Shown: positions 45,018-53,608, counted from the stretch's first letter. The stretch is 64,000 nt of DNA from Pantoea sp. WMus005 (GCF_013415305.1 NZ_JACBXU010000001.1:1054001-1118000), one strand, 5' to 3'. A program made the numbers and translations. The notes: generated from the sequence alone by a model not told the origin.

Positions 45018-45034
45018 TGCAACTTTTGTACCAG
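45018..45034 (-). promoter_or_regulatory. Sigma-54 promoter of hpxO
   Basis: On the minus strand, CTGGTAC-AAAAG-TTGCA, with the invariant GG and GC ten bases apart and one mismatch (T for C) to TGGCAC-N5-TTGCA. The start is expected near 45007, leaving a 19-nt leader that contains the AGGAG ribosome site. Confidence 0.78.
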
Positions 45035-45612
45035 AGAGGTGCCTGCGCGACAGATTGCCATTAAATTATTTAAAATCATCACCTTATATTGAGTCAGGCC
45101 GGTTATTTTGCACGCTGGGTTTCTGACGTAGTGCACGCTGAAGTGGCAAATTGACGGACTAAAAGGGTGCATGGACGAGTAAACTGCATCCTTTGTTTCA
45201 TCAATGTCGTCTTTACGGATGGAACGTCTCAGGGTCAGTAAGGCGTCAGAGGACGCCCGCCAAACCTGTATGATCCCGCCCCCGTATATTACGTTAAAAG
45301 TTATAAACTAAAGGGACGCTTCGTCTTAATATCATTCATCATAAACAATAAAATTTTGACATAAAAATGGCGCGAATGCTGTCTTAATAATCCCCGATTC
45401 ATCAAGGGTGAGTTGGCCTGACATATCTGCATACACCTGTTAATAAAAAGATAACCCTGGGAATCAGAGACAACTGTGGTCGTTTAATCACCGGGATAAA
45501 TCATTAGAAAAACTGTGGAATGTGCGTCTGGAGGGGCTTTTAGGATATTGCTCAAATCTATCCACAGCAATCGCGTGATATAGATCACTCTGGACATAAA
45601 GGACTCTGGAAA
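45035..45612. other. Long A/T-rich intergenic region
   Basis: About 580 bp without a gene. It contains a hairpin at 45162-45194 (AAAGGGTGCA and TGCATCCTTT with one G-U pair, 13-nt loop), a perfect -35 (TTGACA at 45356) without a good -10 at the right distance, and A/T-rich DNA. It should hold enhancers for hpxO and the promoter of the glycosyltransferase gene. Confidence 0.5.
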
Positions 45613-46800
45613 ATGACCATGAAAATTGGAATCACTAATAACCAGTATCCGGAGCAACGTAATATCTTAGTTAATCCGGATAACCAGTATATCAACCTGA
45701 AAAAGAGCAATCTTTTTTACTTTATTAATCCGTTACGAACCCGTTTGCTTAAAAAGAATAAAACTTTTGTCTTTCAGCCTGTGCCTTTTTCAGGGGCATC
45801 GCGGGCTGACATCCTGCATCTGTTTAACGAAGTCGCGATCACCCAGCAGAAGTGGGTCGCATCCTTTGAAACGGAGCTGCCGCGTGTGCTGCCGGTTGCG
45901 GGTGTTGCCAAGCAGGATAACCCTGAGCTGAAACGCCTGATCCCTTATCTGTTAAAAGATAACTGCCTGGGGCTGATTGCTATCTCAGACGCTACGCTGA
46001 ACATTCAGATGAAGCTGTTCAAACCGGATATCGCTCAGCAAATTCGCCGCAAAACCCTGGTGCTGCATCCGCCACAGAAGCTATTCGTTCAGCATAAAGC
46101 GCCGCGACAATCCGGCGTGCTGAAACTGATTTTTGCCGGTAACGAGTTCTATCGCAAAGGCGGGGCTGAAGTGGTACTGGCAATCAGCGAGCTGATTGAA
46201 GAGCGTAAAGTAGACGAGTCGCAGCTGGATGTGCAGCTGATTGGCGATCTCGCCAAGCGTCGTAACGTGGCTCACCGCCAGTTCCAGGATGATGAGGCTT
46301 TTTACACGGGCATTGAGAACCGTATCAAACGCTATCGCTGTTTCACGCATCATTCTCAGATGGAAAACAGTGCGCTGATGCAGCTATTCCGTCAGAGCGA
46401 TGCCGGACTGTTACCAACCTGGCAGGAGACCTACGGTTTTTCGGTGCTGGAAATGCAGGCCAACGGCTGCCCGGTGATCACCAGTAACGTTCGCGCATTG
46501 CCCGAAATTAATCCCGCCAGCGCGGGCTGGGTGATTGCGAGTCCCCTGAACGCTGACCGTGAATACAGCATTACCTCGGCAGAGCTGAAAACGCAGCTGC
46601 GCCAGTCGCTGGTGGAGGGGCTGAAATCAACGATCCTGGCCATCATCGAACGTCCCGAAATGCTGCAGGAAAAAGGTGAGGCGGCCATTCTGCGTATCAA
46701 AGAGCAGCACGATACCGATCGTTATGTTGCCCGGCTCAACGATATCTACAGCCGTGGCGTAGTAAATGTCACCCAACATCCCCCTGTTGTCTCAATTTGA
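45613..46800 (+). CDS. Glycosyltransferase, family 4 (GT-B fold)
   Basis: A 395-residue glycosyltransferase with the GT4 donor-site motif E-x7-E in WQETYGFSVLEMQANGCPVITSNVRALPE near residue 280, preceded by the KLIFAGNEFYRKGGAEVVLAI and SALMQLFRQSDAGLLPT blocks. It should use a nucleotide-sugar donor; the acceptor is unknown. It has no transmembrane segment. It stands alone, with no polysaccharide cluster around it and 624 bp of non-coding DNA upstream, which is unusual and could reflect acquisition by transfer. A second in-frame ATG two codons later is possible. Confidence 0.8.
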   Translation: MTMKIGITNNQYPEQRNILVNPDNQYINLKKSNLFYFINPLRTRLLKKNKTFVFQPVPFSGASRADILHLFNEVAITQQKWVASFETELPRVLPVAGVAKQDNPELKRLIPYLLKDNCLGLIAISDATLNIQMKLFKPDIAQQIRRKTLVLHPPQKLFVQHKAPRQSGVLKLIFAGNEFYRKGGAEVVLAISELIEERKVDESQLDVQLIGDLAKRRNVAHRQFQDDEAFYTGIENRIKRYRCFTHHSQMENSALMQLFRQSDAGLLPTWQETYGFSVLEMQANGCPVITSNVRALPEINPASAGWVIASPLNADREYSITSAELKTQLRQSLVEGLKSTILAIIERPEMLQEKGEAAILRIKEQHDTDRYVARLNDIYSRGVVNVTQHPPVVSI

Positions 46801-46867
46801 TTAGATTTCTCTGACGGGGCGCGCCAGACTGGCCATACTTAGTGCAGCGTCCCACTGGAGAACTCTT

Positions 46868-47113
46868 ATGAAAATTATCCTTACTCTGCTGCTGTCCGGA
46901 TTACTGGGCAGCAGCGCCTTCGCTCAGCCCGCACCGCTTTTTCCGGCCCGCGCACCCCTGGTTCAGCTGACGCCCGTCGCTGCACGCTGCGATCTCTCGG
47001 CCTGCCAGACCAACTGCTACACAGAGCAATCCCACTGTAACACCCGGGACAGCGGTGCCTGCAGTTCACAGGCTCAGATGTGTGTGCAGGCCTGCGCCAG
47101 CCAATGTAAATAA
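46868..47113 (+). CDS. Secreted cysteine-rich small protein
   Basis: An 81-residue protein that I do not recognise. The signal peptide is clear (MKIILTLLLSGLLGSSAFA-Q, cleavage after A19), followed by a Pro/Ala linker and a C-terminal domain with eight cysteines at 41, 46, 50, 57, 65, 72, 76 and 80, giving up to four disulfides in 40 residues. GGAG lies about 7 nt before the ATG. It ends 31 bp before the beta-lactamase gene in the same direction. The repeated C-x3-C spacing may suit a helical hairpin or metal binding. Function unknown. Confidence 0.75.
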   Translation: MKIILTLLLSGLLGSSAFAQPAPLFPARAPLVQLTPVAARCDLSACQTNCYTEQSHCNTRDSGACSSQAQMCVQACASQCK

Positions 47114-47144
47114 TTTAATTCAGTAAAGAATCCTTTTGTTGCCA

Positions 47145-48299
47145 ATGAAAAAGTCTTTGTTTTACTTTGCGTTATTGTCTTTCTGTGCCAGCTGTGTTGC
47201 CGCCGATCTCTCTTCACAGCAGGTCACTTCTCTGGTTAAAGCCACGATCGACCCGCTGATGGAGCAGCAGGCGATCCCCGGCATGTCGGTGGCGGTGCTT
47301 TATAAAGGCCGGGCGCAGTTTGTGAACTTCGGCGTAGCCGATCTTGAATCAGGGCGCCGGGTCACGGAAAACACGCTGTTCGAGCTGGGCTCGGTGAGTA
47401 AAACGTTTACCGGTACCCTGGCCGGGGTCATGATCCGCAACGGCGAAATCCGCCTTAACGACCCGGTGCAGAAGGTCTGGCCGCAGCTGACGGGTGAGCA
47501 GTGGCGACGGGTGCGCATGCTGCATCTGGCGACCTATACCGCGGGCGGCCTGCCTTTACAGCTGCCCGATGACGTCACCGATCAGGCTTCGCTGCTCAGC
47601 TTCTATCAAAACTGGCAGCCAGAGGCCGCGCCTGGCACCCTGCGTCAGTACTCGAACGCCAGTATTGGTCTGTTTGGTTCGCTGATGGTGAAGGGCGATT
47701 ATGAGCAGGCGATGACGCGAAATGTGTTTCAGCCGCTACGACTGACGCGTACCTATATCACCGTGCCACCGTCGATGATGCTGAATTACGCCTGGGGCTA
47801 TAAAAATGACCAGCCGGTTCGGGTCTCGCCCGGTATGCTGGATGCCGAAGCCTACGGCGTTAAATCCACCGCGCGCGACATGCTCACCTTTATGCAGGCC
47901 AGTGTGGATCCCAACCGTTTATCTTCGGGCAATGCCGTGCTGCGTAATGCTATCCGCACCGCGCAGTCGCGCTATTTTAAAGTCGGGAATTTCTATCAGG
48001 GACTGGGATGGGAGATGTACGACTGGCCTGTTACTGCTGACACGATAATCAGCGACAATGATAATGGTGTTGCGCTGAAACCGCGTCCGGCGGCCCTGAT
48101 CAATCCGGTCGGGCCGTCGCAGAGCGCCAGCTGGGTGCATAAAACCGGCGCCACCAACGGATTTGGTGCCTACATCGCCTTTATTCCTGAGCAGAACAGC
48201 GGCATCGTCATCCTCGCCAATAAGAATTACCCCAACCCGCTGCGCATCAGGGCGGCATGGCAGATTCTTCAGGCATTACAGCAGGGCGCGCCTGAATAA
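47145..48299 (+). CDS. ampC: Class C beta-lactamase (AmpC)
   Basis: A 384-residue serine beta-lactamase of class C: signal peptide (VAA-D near residue 20), catalytic SVSK at 83-86 in LFELGSVSKTFTG, the YSN triad in LRQYSNASIGLFG, and KTG in WVHKTGATNGFGAYIAFIP. The family hydrolyses cephalosporins and penicillins in the periplasm. The ATG at 47145 lacks a good ribosome site (AAAGA is far), which suggests low basal expression. No ampR lies next to it, so inducible control of the usual type is not expected. A DD-peptidase-like role is less likely given the complete AmpC signature. Confidence 0.92.
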   Translation: MKKSLFYFALLSFCASCVAADLSSQQVTSLVKATIDPLMEQQAIPGMSVAVLYKGRAQFVNFGVADLESGRRVTENTLFELGSVSKTFTGTLAGVMIRNGEIRLNDPVQKVWPQLTGEQWRRVRMLHLATYTAGGLPLQLPDDVTDQASLLSFYQNWQPEAAPGTLRQYSNASIGLFGSLMVKGDYEQAMTRNVFQPLRLTRTYITVPPSMMLNYAWGYKNDQPVRVSPGMLDAEAYGVKSTARDMLTFMQASVDPNRLSSGNAVLRNAIRTAQSRYFKVGNFYQGLGWEMYDWPVTADTIISDNDNGVALKPRPAALINPVGPSQSASWVHKTGATNGFGAYIAFIPEQNSGIVILANKNYPNPLRIRAAWQILQALQQGAPE

Positions 48300-48341
48300 C
48301 CCGCATTACGTCTGCTCGTTATGGGGCACGCTGGCACCCGC

Positions 48342-48376
48342 TGTTCATTTGCGCTAAAATAAAAATCAAATGAACA
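48342..48376. promoter_or_regulatory. Operator-like inverted repeat around the -10 of the xre-res pair
   Basis: TGTTCATTTG (48342-48351) and CAAATGAACA (48367-48376) are perfect 10-bp arms separated by 15 bp. The spacer contains TAAAAT (48355-48360), a good -10. A repressor bound to both arms would cover the promoter; the Xre antitoxin is the natural candidate. Confidence 0.65.
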
Positions 48377-48387
48377 GGAGGGCTGCT

Positions 48388-48840
48388 ATGTCCATCGCCA
48401 TCTATACACCCACTCAGCACCGTCGCGCTACATCGTTGCTGCATGCCCTGAATCTGCCGGAAACACTGCCTGATGCGCATCAGCGCATTGCGGTGGGGTT
48501 CAGCAGCAGCGTGCTGAAACGCACGGCGTCATTGTCCACCTTTGACGAGGGCTGGTTATGCCGTCTGGCGGGCATCGATCGCACCACCTACAACCGCAAA
48601 GTGAAAGATCCTGAGCAGACTTTTTCGCCCGATCAGAGTGGACGCATCTATATGCTGATCCGCGTACTCTCAGCCGCCAGCAAACTGTTTCGCGACGACA
48701 GAGAGCGTCTGGTGCAGTGGCTGGAAACCCCCGCCAAAGCGCTGGGCGGTAAAAAACCGGCGGAGATGACCACCACGGTGGCGGGCGCAGAAGCGGTGAT
48801 TAACCTGATTGGCCAGCTTGAGCATGGCGTGATCACCTGA
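48388..48840 (+). CDS. Xre/MbcA/ParS-type antitoxin of a RES-Xre pair
   Basis: A 150-residue protein with a helix-turn-helix N-terminal half (LPDAHQRIAVGFSSSVLKRTA ... LCRLAGIDRTTYNRKVKDPEQTFSPDQSGRIYML) and a C-terminal DUF2384 domain (VQWLETPAKALGGKKPAEMTTTVAGAEAVINLIGQLEHGV) that blocks the toxin's active site in known RES-Xre complexes. ATG at 48388 has AGGAGG at ideal distance; the ATG at 48370 lies in the operator. The next gene starts in its stop codon (TGATG). It should repress its own promoter. Confidence 0.9.
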   Translation: MSIAIYTPTQHRRATSLLHALNLPETLPDAHQRIAVGFSSSVLKRTASLSTFDEGWLCRLAGIDRTTYNRKVKDPEQTFSPDQSGRIYMLIRVLSAASKLFRDDRERLVQWLETPAKALGGKKPAEMTTTVAGAEAVINLIGQLEHGVIT

Positions 48841-49310
48841 TGGCGGTGCCTTTTTTTCGCCTGGTGAAGAGTGAGTATGCGATGACCGCGTTTGATGGTT
48901 TTGGTGCCCGGACTTATGGCGGGCGCTGGAATTCTGTCGGAACGGTCTGTGTCTATATGGGATCAAGCCGGGCGCTTTGTGTGCTGGAGTCGCTGGTGCA
49001 TCTCACCATTCAGGATCTGGCGCACAACTACTCAATGCTGGCGATTAGTGTCCCTGAATCGCTGATTACCGAACTGTCGCTGGCGGCGTTACCCGATGAC
49101 TGGCAGGCCGATCCTGCGCCCGCGTCTACGCGACAGATCGGTGACGACTGGCTCGCCAGTCCGGACAACGGCCTGTTGCTGAAGGTGCCGAGCACGCTAA
49201 CCGGTGAATGGAATGCGCTGTTCAATCCCCGTCATCCGGCGGCGGCCGGCATCGTCAGTAAGGTGGTGGTGGAGCCGTTTTTCTTCGATCCGCGCTTTCG
49301 GCTGCAGTAG
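48840..49310 (+). CDS. RES-domain toxin (NAD+-degrading)
   Basis: A 156-residue RES-family toxin. Conserved parts are PFFRLVKSEYA, the GARTYGGRWNSVGTVCVYMGSSRALCVLESLVHL block with the R and E of the family signature, and the C-terminal NPRHPAAAGIVSKVVVEPFFFDPRF. RES toxins hydrolyse or phosphorolyse NAD+ and so stop growth; the paired Xre protein neutralises them. It is translationally coupled to the antitoxin by a 1-nt overlap, the usual order (antitoxin first). All core residues appear intact, so the pair should be functional. Confidence 0.9.
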   Translation: MAVPFFRLVKSEYAMTAFDGFGARTYGGRWNSVGTVCVYMGSSRALCVLESLVHLTIQDLAHNYSMLAISVPESLITELSLAALPDDWQADPAPASTRQIGDDWLASPDNGLLLKVPSTLTGEWNALFNPRHPAAAGIVSKVVVEPFFFDPRFRLQ

Positions 49311-49344
49311 CGCACTGAGTCGCCGCTTTCCCCAGCACCTCTGC

Positions 49345-51162
49345 TCACGCCTGCGATTCTGAAAGCGCCTGCGCCGCGCAAATCAACGCCAGATGGCTCA
49401 GTCCCTGCGGCATATTGCCGCGCCAGCTCTGACTGCGGACGTCATACATCTCATTGAAGATATCGACGTTACCGTGGCCATCCAGCCTGTCCAGAATCTC
49501 CTGCATCGCCTGTTCTGCCTGGTTTACTTCGCCCATCTTTGCCCAGGCTTCTACCAGCCAGAAAGCGCAGGCAAGGAACGTACTCTCTTCCTGCCTGACG
49601 CCGCTGTAGCGATAGAGCATGGCGCTGCCATCGCCCAGCGCCTGCTGAATCGTATGGTAGGTCGCGAGCATCCGCTGCGGATTGACGGCGTTACCATAGC
49701 TGTGTACCAGCGTCAGAGACGCGTCGAGGCGCTCGTCACTGCCGGCGTAAAAGAGGTAAGCCTGTTTCTGTTCTGACCAGCAGTGCGACTCGATCCAGTC
49801 ACGGATACGGTCACGTTCCCGCTGCCATCGGCCCAGCCAGGTTGGTTCGACATGCTGACTCTCTGCCAGCGCCACCGCCCGATCCAGCGCCATCCAGCAG
49901 GCCATTTTGGAATGCGTATAGTGTTGCAGCTCTGGCAGCTCCCAGATGCCGCAATCTTTCTGCCGCCAGTGATCGGCGCAGCAGTTTGCCAGTTCGGCCA
50001 GCATGCGCGCGGTGGTGATATCCAGCACGTGTCCCGCCTCAATGAAGCGCTGCGCGGTGACCAGCATGTCGCCATACATACTGAGCTGCAGCTGGTCGCG
50101 GGCATTATTGCCGACCCGCACCGGCTGCGAGTTCTGATAGCCGCTCAGCGGAGGATAGCGCTCAGCGGGCACTTCATCGCCGTTCAGGGCATAGCAGGCG
50201 CGCAACCTGACGCCGTGACGCATGATAGTCTGCGACAGCCATGAAAACGCCGCCTTACAATCTTCCAGCGCCCCGATATAGACGAACGCTTTAATAATCA
50301 GGCAGGCGTCGCGCACCCAGGCGTAGCGGTAATCATAATTTTTCTCGCCGCCGATCCCCTCCGGTAAGGACGTCGTCGCGGCAGCGGCCAGTGCGCCGGT
50401 CGGAGAGTACCAGAGAAACTTCAGCGACAGGGCAGAGCGCTTTACCAGCGCCGGGTAGCTGCCCTCATAACTCAGGCTCTCCACCCAGCTGGTCCAGCCG
50501 GTGTGGCTGGTTTCAATCCGCTGGTCAATAGCCTCCAGCGGCGGCACCGCCAGCGGCTCTTTCTCGGTCACCAGCAGCGCGCAGAGCGAGCGGGAGCCGG
50601 CCGTGGTGCGCAGCGTGGCGCGCACCTGGTCGTCATCCAGTTGGGTAATCTGAATATCATCACTGGTGCGGAACATCGCCATGATCTCTGCGATATGAAA
50701 CACCTTGCCCTTCTCATTGTCGGCCACCCACGGTGAGCGGGTTTCGGCGGCAGTGCCGAAGCGCAGGGTGATCGCCATTTCTACTTCACCGGTGACACCC
50801 TCGATGCGGCGTGCCAGTTCGCACCACGGCAGACGGCCCGCCAGCGTGCTGTTAATCGATTCGGTCAGCAGCACGGTGCCGCTTTCCGTTTCAAAGCGGG
50901 TCTCCAGCACGTTGCTATTGTCACGATAGCGGCGCGAGACCTGATAGGGTGCGGACGGGGCGATCTGAAAGTAGCCACCGAGTCCGGCATCAAGCAGGCG
51001 ATCAAACAGGGGTTTCGCGTCGAGATTGGGCGCGCACCACCAGTCAATGGATCCATCCGGTGCAATCAGCGCGACCGAACGGCCTTCACCAATGGCGGCA
51101 TAATCACCCAGACCCGCAAAGCCATTTTCTCTGACCGGCGAATGAAGGATCGGGTTTTTCAT
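49345..51162 (-). CDS. Glycoside hydrolase family 15 protein (glucoamylase/trehalase-like)
   Basis: A 605-residue cytosolic protein: N-terminal beta-sandwich domain (about residues 1-230, opening with YAAIGEGRSVALIAPDGSIDWWCAPNLDA) and an (alpha/alpha)6 barrel. KNYDYRYAWVRDACLIIKAF carries the usual Trp-Arg-Asp substrate block, and ESTFLACAFWLVEAWAKMG carries a catalytic glutamate. Bacterial proteins of this type hydrolyse trehalose or alpha-glucosides; no signal peptide is present. It lies 100 bp downstream of a stress-type SDR gene, but a terminator separates them. Substrate not determinable here. Confidence 0.87.
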   Translation of the reverse strand: MKNPILHSPVRENGFAGLGDYAAIGEGRSVALIAPDGSIDWWCAPNLDAKPLFDRLLDAGLGGYFQIAPSAPYQVSRRYRDNSNVLETRFETESGTVLLTESINSTLAGRLPWCELARRIEGVTGEVEMAITLRFGTAAETRSPWVADNEKGKVFHIAEIMAMFRTSDDIQITQLDDDQVRATLRTTAGSRSLCALLVTEKEPLAVPPLEAIDQRIETSHTGWTSWVESLSYEGSYPALVKRSALSLKFLWYSPTGALAAAATTSLPEGIGGEKNYDYRYAWVRDACLIIKAFVYIGALEDCKAAFSWLSQTIMRHGVRLRACYALNGDEVPAERYPPLSGYQNSQPVRVGNNARDQLQLSMYGDMLVTAQRFIEAGHVLDITTARMLAELANCCADHWRQKDCGIWELPELQHYTHSKMACWMALDRAVALAESQHVEPTWLGRWQRERDRIRDWIESHCWSEQKQAYLFYAGSDERLDASLTLVHSYGNAVNPQRMLATYHTIQQALGDGSAMLYRYSGVRQEESTFLACAFWLVEAWAKMGEVNQAEQAMQEILDRLDGHGNVDIFNEMYDVRSQSWRGNMPQGLSHLALICAAQALSESQA

Positions 51163-51225
51163 GGTCTGCTTCCTTATTTGACTTTTTCACTGTCGCGGGG
51201 CGTGTTGACGGGGCAAAAGCGGGAC

Positions 51226-51252
51226 AAAAAAATGGCCGCATTATGCGGCCAT
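51226..51252 (-). terminator. Intrinsic terminator of the SDR gene
   Basis: On the minus strand ATGGCCGCA, loop TAA, TGCGGCCAT followed by seven T. The GH15 gene downstream must therefore have its own promoter or depend on read-through. Confidence 0.85.
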
Positions 51253-51262
51253 CAGAGTGTGG

Positions 51263-52156
51263 TTACAGCGTGCCTGTGCCACCATCAGAACACCAGACCT
51301 GACCGGAGGAGTAGCTGCTCTCGGTTGAGGCCAGGGTGACGTAGAGTGGGGCGATCTCCACCGGCTGGCCCGGACGGCCCATCGGGGTATCGGCACCAAA
51401 CTGCTTCACTTTCTCCATCGGCTGTCCGCCGCTGGACTGTAGTACGGTCCAGTATGGGCCTGGCGCCACAGCGTTAACCCGGATGCCGTCGCCACCCAGC
51501 TGCTTGGCCAGGGATTTGGTAAAGGCAACAATCGCTGCTTTAGTCTGCGCATAATCGAGCAGAATATCGCTGGGTTTAAACGCCTGCACCGACGAGGTAT
51601 TAATAATAGACGCACCACGAGGCAGATATTCCAGCGCCGCTTTAGTGATCCAGAACATAGCATAAACGTTGGTTTTAAACGTCGCGTCAAAATCTTCCGT
51701 ACTCAGGGTACGAATGGACTCATTAAATTGCTGACGACCGGCGTTATTAACCAGAATATCCAGGCCGCCTAATTTATCGGCAGCTTCTTTAACCAGCTGC
51801 TGACAGAATGCTTCAGAACGAATGTCGCCAGGAATAGCGAAAACCTTACGGCCTTCCGCTTCGATTAATTTAATCACTTCATCGGCGTCGGGCTGTTCTT
51901 CCGGCAGGTAATTAATCACCACGTCTGCGCCTTCACGGGCATAAGCGATAGCCACTGCACGACCAATACCGGAGTCACCGCCGGTAATCAGCGCCTTACG
52001 GCCAGTGAGTCGGCCTGTGCCACGATAGCTGGTTTCACCGTGGTCGGGAACCGGGATCATCTTGCTGGCAAGGCCTGGCGCCTGTTGTGGCTGGTCCTCA
52101 AAGGGAGGCTTAGGAAATTGATCCAGATCGAGCGTCTTGTTAGTTGGTGTAGCCAT
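51263..52156 (-). CDS. Short-chain dehydrogenase (YghA/YhdF-like)
   Basis: A 297-residue SDR with an N-terminal 40-residue extension (PPFEDQPQQAPGLASKMIPVPDHGETSY) typical of the YghA group. The cofactor motif is ALITGGDSGIGRAVAIAYAREGA; NNAGRQ, the catalytic serine in INTSSVQAF and Tyr-x(3)-Lys in LDYAQTKAA complete the active site. Relatives are induced in general stress; the substrate is unknown. The ATG at 52156 has AAGGAG at good distance; 27 upstream codons in frame are not used. Confidence 0.88.
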   Translation of the reverse strand: MATPTNKTLDLDQFPKPPFEDQPQQAPGLASKMIPVPDHGETSYRGTGRLTGRKALITGGDSGIGRAVAIAYAREGADVVINYLPEEQPDADEVIKLIEAEGRKVFAIPGDIRSEAFCQQLVKEAADKLGGLDILVNNAGRQQFNESIRTLSTEDFDATFKTNVYAMFWITKAALEYLPRGASIINTSSVQAFKPSDILLDYAQTKAAIVAFTKSLAKQLGGDGIRVNAVAPGPYWTVLQSSGGQPMEKVKQFGADTPMGRPGQPVEIAPLYVTLASTESSYSSGQVWCSDGGTGTL

Positions 52157-52419
52157 TGTATGCTCCTTGAACAGAGTTATCTGAGACATTAAGCCTGGCA
52201 CAAATGTGATATTTGTCACATCTGACTGCTGATTCATTGAGCAGATAAAACCAGAGAAACTTAATAATGCAGATAAAGCGTAGTCACGAAATTGGAATAT
52301 TGTGACGCAACATCCGATTATTTTTCAGCGCAGGAGGAGGATATTTAAAGCGAAGCGTGGAGGTGGGTGGGGATTATTTACGCGAATAAAGCGTATCGGC
52401 AGAAAATAAAACAGGACGG

Positions 52420-53454
52420 TTAACCGCCGCGTACTGAACCCCGCCAGACCACATCTACCGGATATATTCTGCGCTCCTGCTGCTGTTCATTTTTGGGCAT
52501 CAGTGTCTCCGGTTGCGCTTCCGTCTCCACCAGCCAGGCAATGGCATCGCGGGCGAACTGTTCTACCGGCTGGGCAAAGGTCGTGAGGTTGTATGAGGCC
52601 CAGCCCGATTGCGGAATATTGTCGTGGCCTATGATGCAGAGATCCTCCGGAATGCGCAGCGCAAAGCGGTGACGGACCTCATCCATGAAGCCGCAGGCGA
52701 GCAGGTCGGTGGCGCAGTAGACCGCATCAGGACGCACTTTCCGCGTCAGCAGACGCTGGGCCAGAATCTGTCCGCTTTCATAGGAGGTCGAACCGAACCG
52801 CTCCACCTGAACTGTAACCCCCGCTTTCTGCGCTGCTGCCAGAAAATCCGCTTCACGCTTCAGCAGGCTCGGTGTGCCCGCCAGCGAATTCACAAACGCG
52901 ATGCGACTGCAGCCCGCCCGGACAAAGGCGTTAACGGCCATTTCGGCAGCAGGGCGGGAGTCGAGATTGATATTGAGCGTGCCGGGCAGGGACTCGTCCC
53001 GGTTTATCAGGACCAGATGCTGACCATGTTTGTAGCAGAGCCGGGTAATGCCGCTGTCCGGCATACCGGAGAGGATAATCGAGGCGTCGGCGCGGAAATT
53101 GATCGCCTGCTGCAGCGCGGCGGAAACGCGGGCATCCGAACGGTCGGTGTTAATCAGCATCGCCACTTTTCCTGCTTCCTGAAGGTACTGGGTCATCCAG
53201 CGCACCAGGCTGGCACGGTAGGGCGTGTCCACCTCGGAAGCAATTAAGCAGACGATGCCGCTGCGGTTGCGCACCAGGCCGCGCGCCAGATGATTGACGT
53301 GATAGCCCAGCTCTTCTGCCGCTTTCATCACCCGCTGACGGGTGGCCTCCGACACACTGGCACCTGGCGTAAAGGTGCGGGAGACCGCTGAACGGGAGAC
53401 GCCCGCCCGATCAGCGACATCCTGCGCACTCACGACCGCTTTAAGCTGCTGCAT
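52420..53454 (-). CDS. LacI/GalR-family repressor of the Afu-like operon
   Basis: A 344-residue LacI-family regulator. The helix-turn-helix is VSAQDVADRAGVSRSAVSRTF (residues about 9-29), the hinge region follows near residue 60, and then a periplasmic-binding-like effector domain. ATG at 53454 has GGGGA 6 nt upstream. It diverges from the afuA-like gene; two copies of an 18-bp operator (53499 and 53621) flank the shared promoter region, so it probably controls both its own gene and the transporter. The effector is likely the imported solute. Confidence 0.9.
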   Translation of the reverse strand: MQQLKAVVSAQDVADRAGVSRSAVSRTFTPGASVSEATRQRVMKAAEELGYHVNHLARGLVRNRSGIVCLIASEVDTPYRASLVRWMTQYLQEAGKVAMLINTDRSDARVSAALQQAINFRADASIILSGMPDSGITRLCYKHGQHLVLINRDESLPGTLNINLDSRPAAEMAVNAFVRAGCSRIAFVNSLAGTPSLLKREADFLAAAQKAGVTVQVERFGSTSYESGQILAQRLLTRKVRPDAVYCATDLLACGFMDEVRHRFALRIPEDLCIIGHDNIPQSGWASYNLTTFAQPVEQFARDAIAWLVETEAQPETLMPKNEQQQERRIYPVDVVWRGSVRGG

Positions 53455-53498
53455 CTTTTTTCCCCGTCCCACCGTTGTCTGCACTGAGTCTGCCTGAA

Positions 53499-53516
53499 TT
53501 TGCAAGGCTGTGCAAA
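53499..53516. promoter_or_regulatory. LacI-type operator, copy 1 (imperfect)
   Basis: TTTGCAAG-GC-TGTGCAAA. It matches copy 2 in the outer six bases of the left arm and all of the right arm. It lies 45 bp before the lacI-family start codon. Confidence 0.65.
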
Positions 53517-53579
53517 AGATAAGAGTGGTGTAAAGGTTTCAAATTTGTGACAGCGCCTGACAATTGCGTAACAACTGAA

Positions 53580-53608
53580 TTGACAGTGTGGCGGGGTCGC
53601 CGTACTAC
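53580..53608 (+). promoter_or_regulatory. Candidate promoter of the Afu-like operon
   Basis: Perfect -35 TTGACA (53580-53585), 17 bp, weak -10 TACTAC (53603-53608). The start would be near 53615, so operator copy 2 lies at about +7 to +24. Confidence 0.55.

Noticed and set aside
44518..45126. 202-codon + strand frame opposite hpxO
   Set aside because: Two thirds lie antisense to hpxO, and it would run through the hpxO promoter; no recognisable domain.
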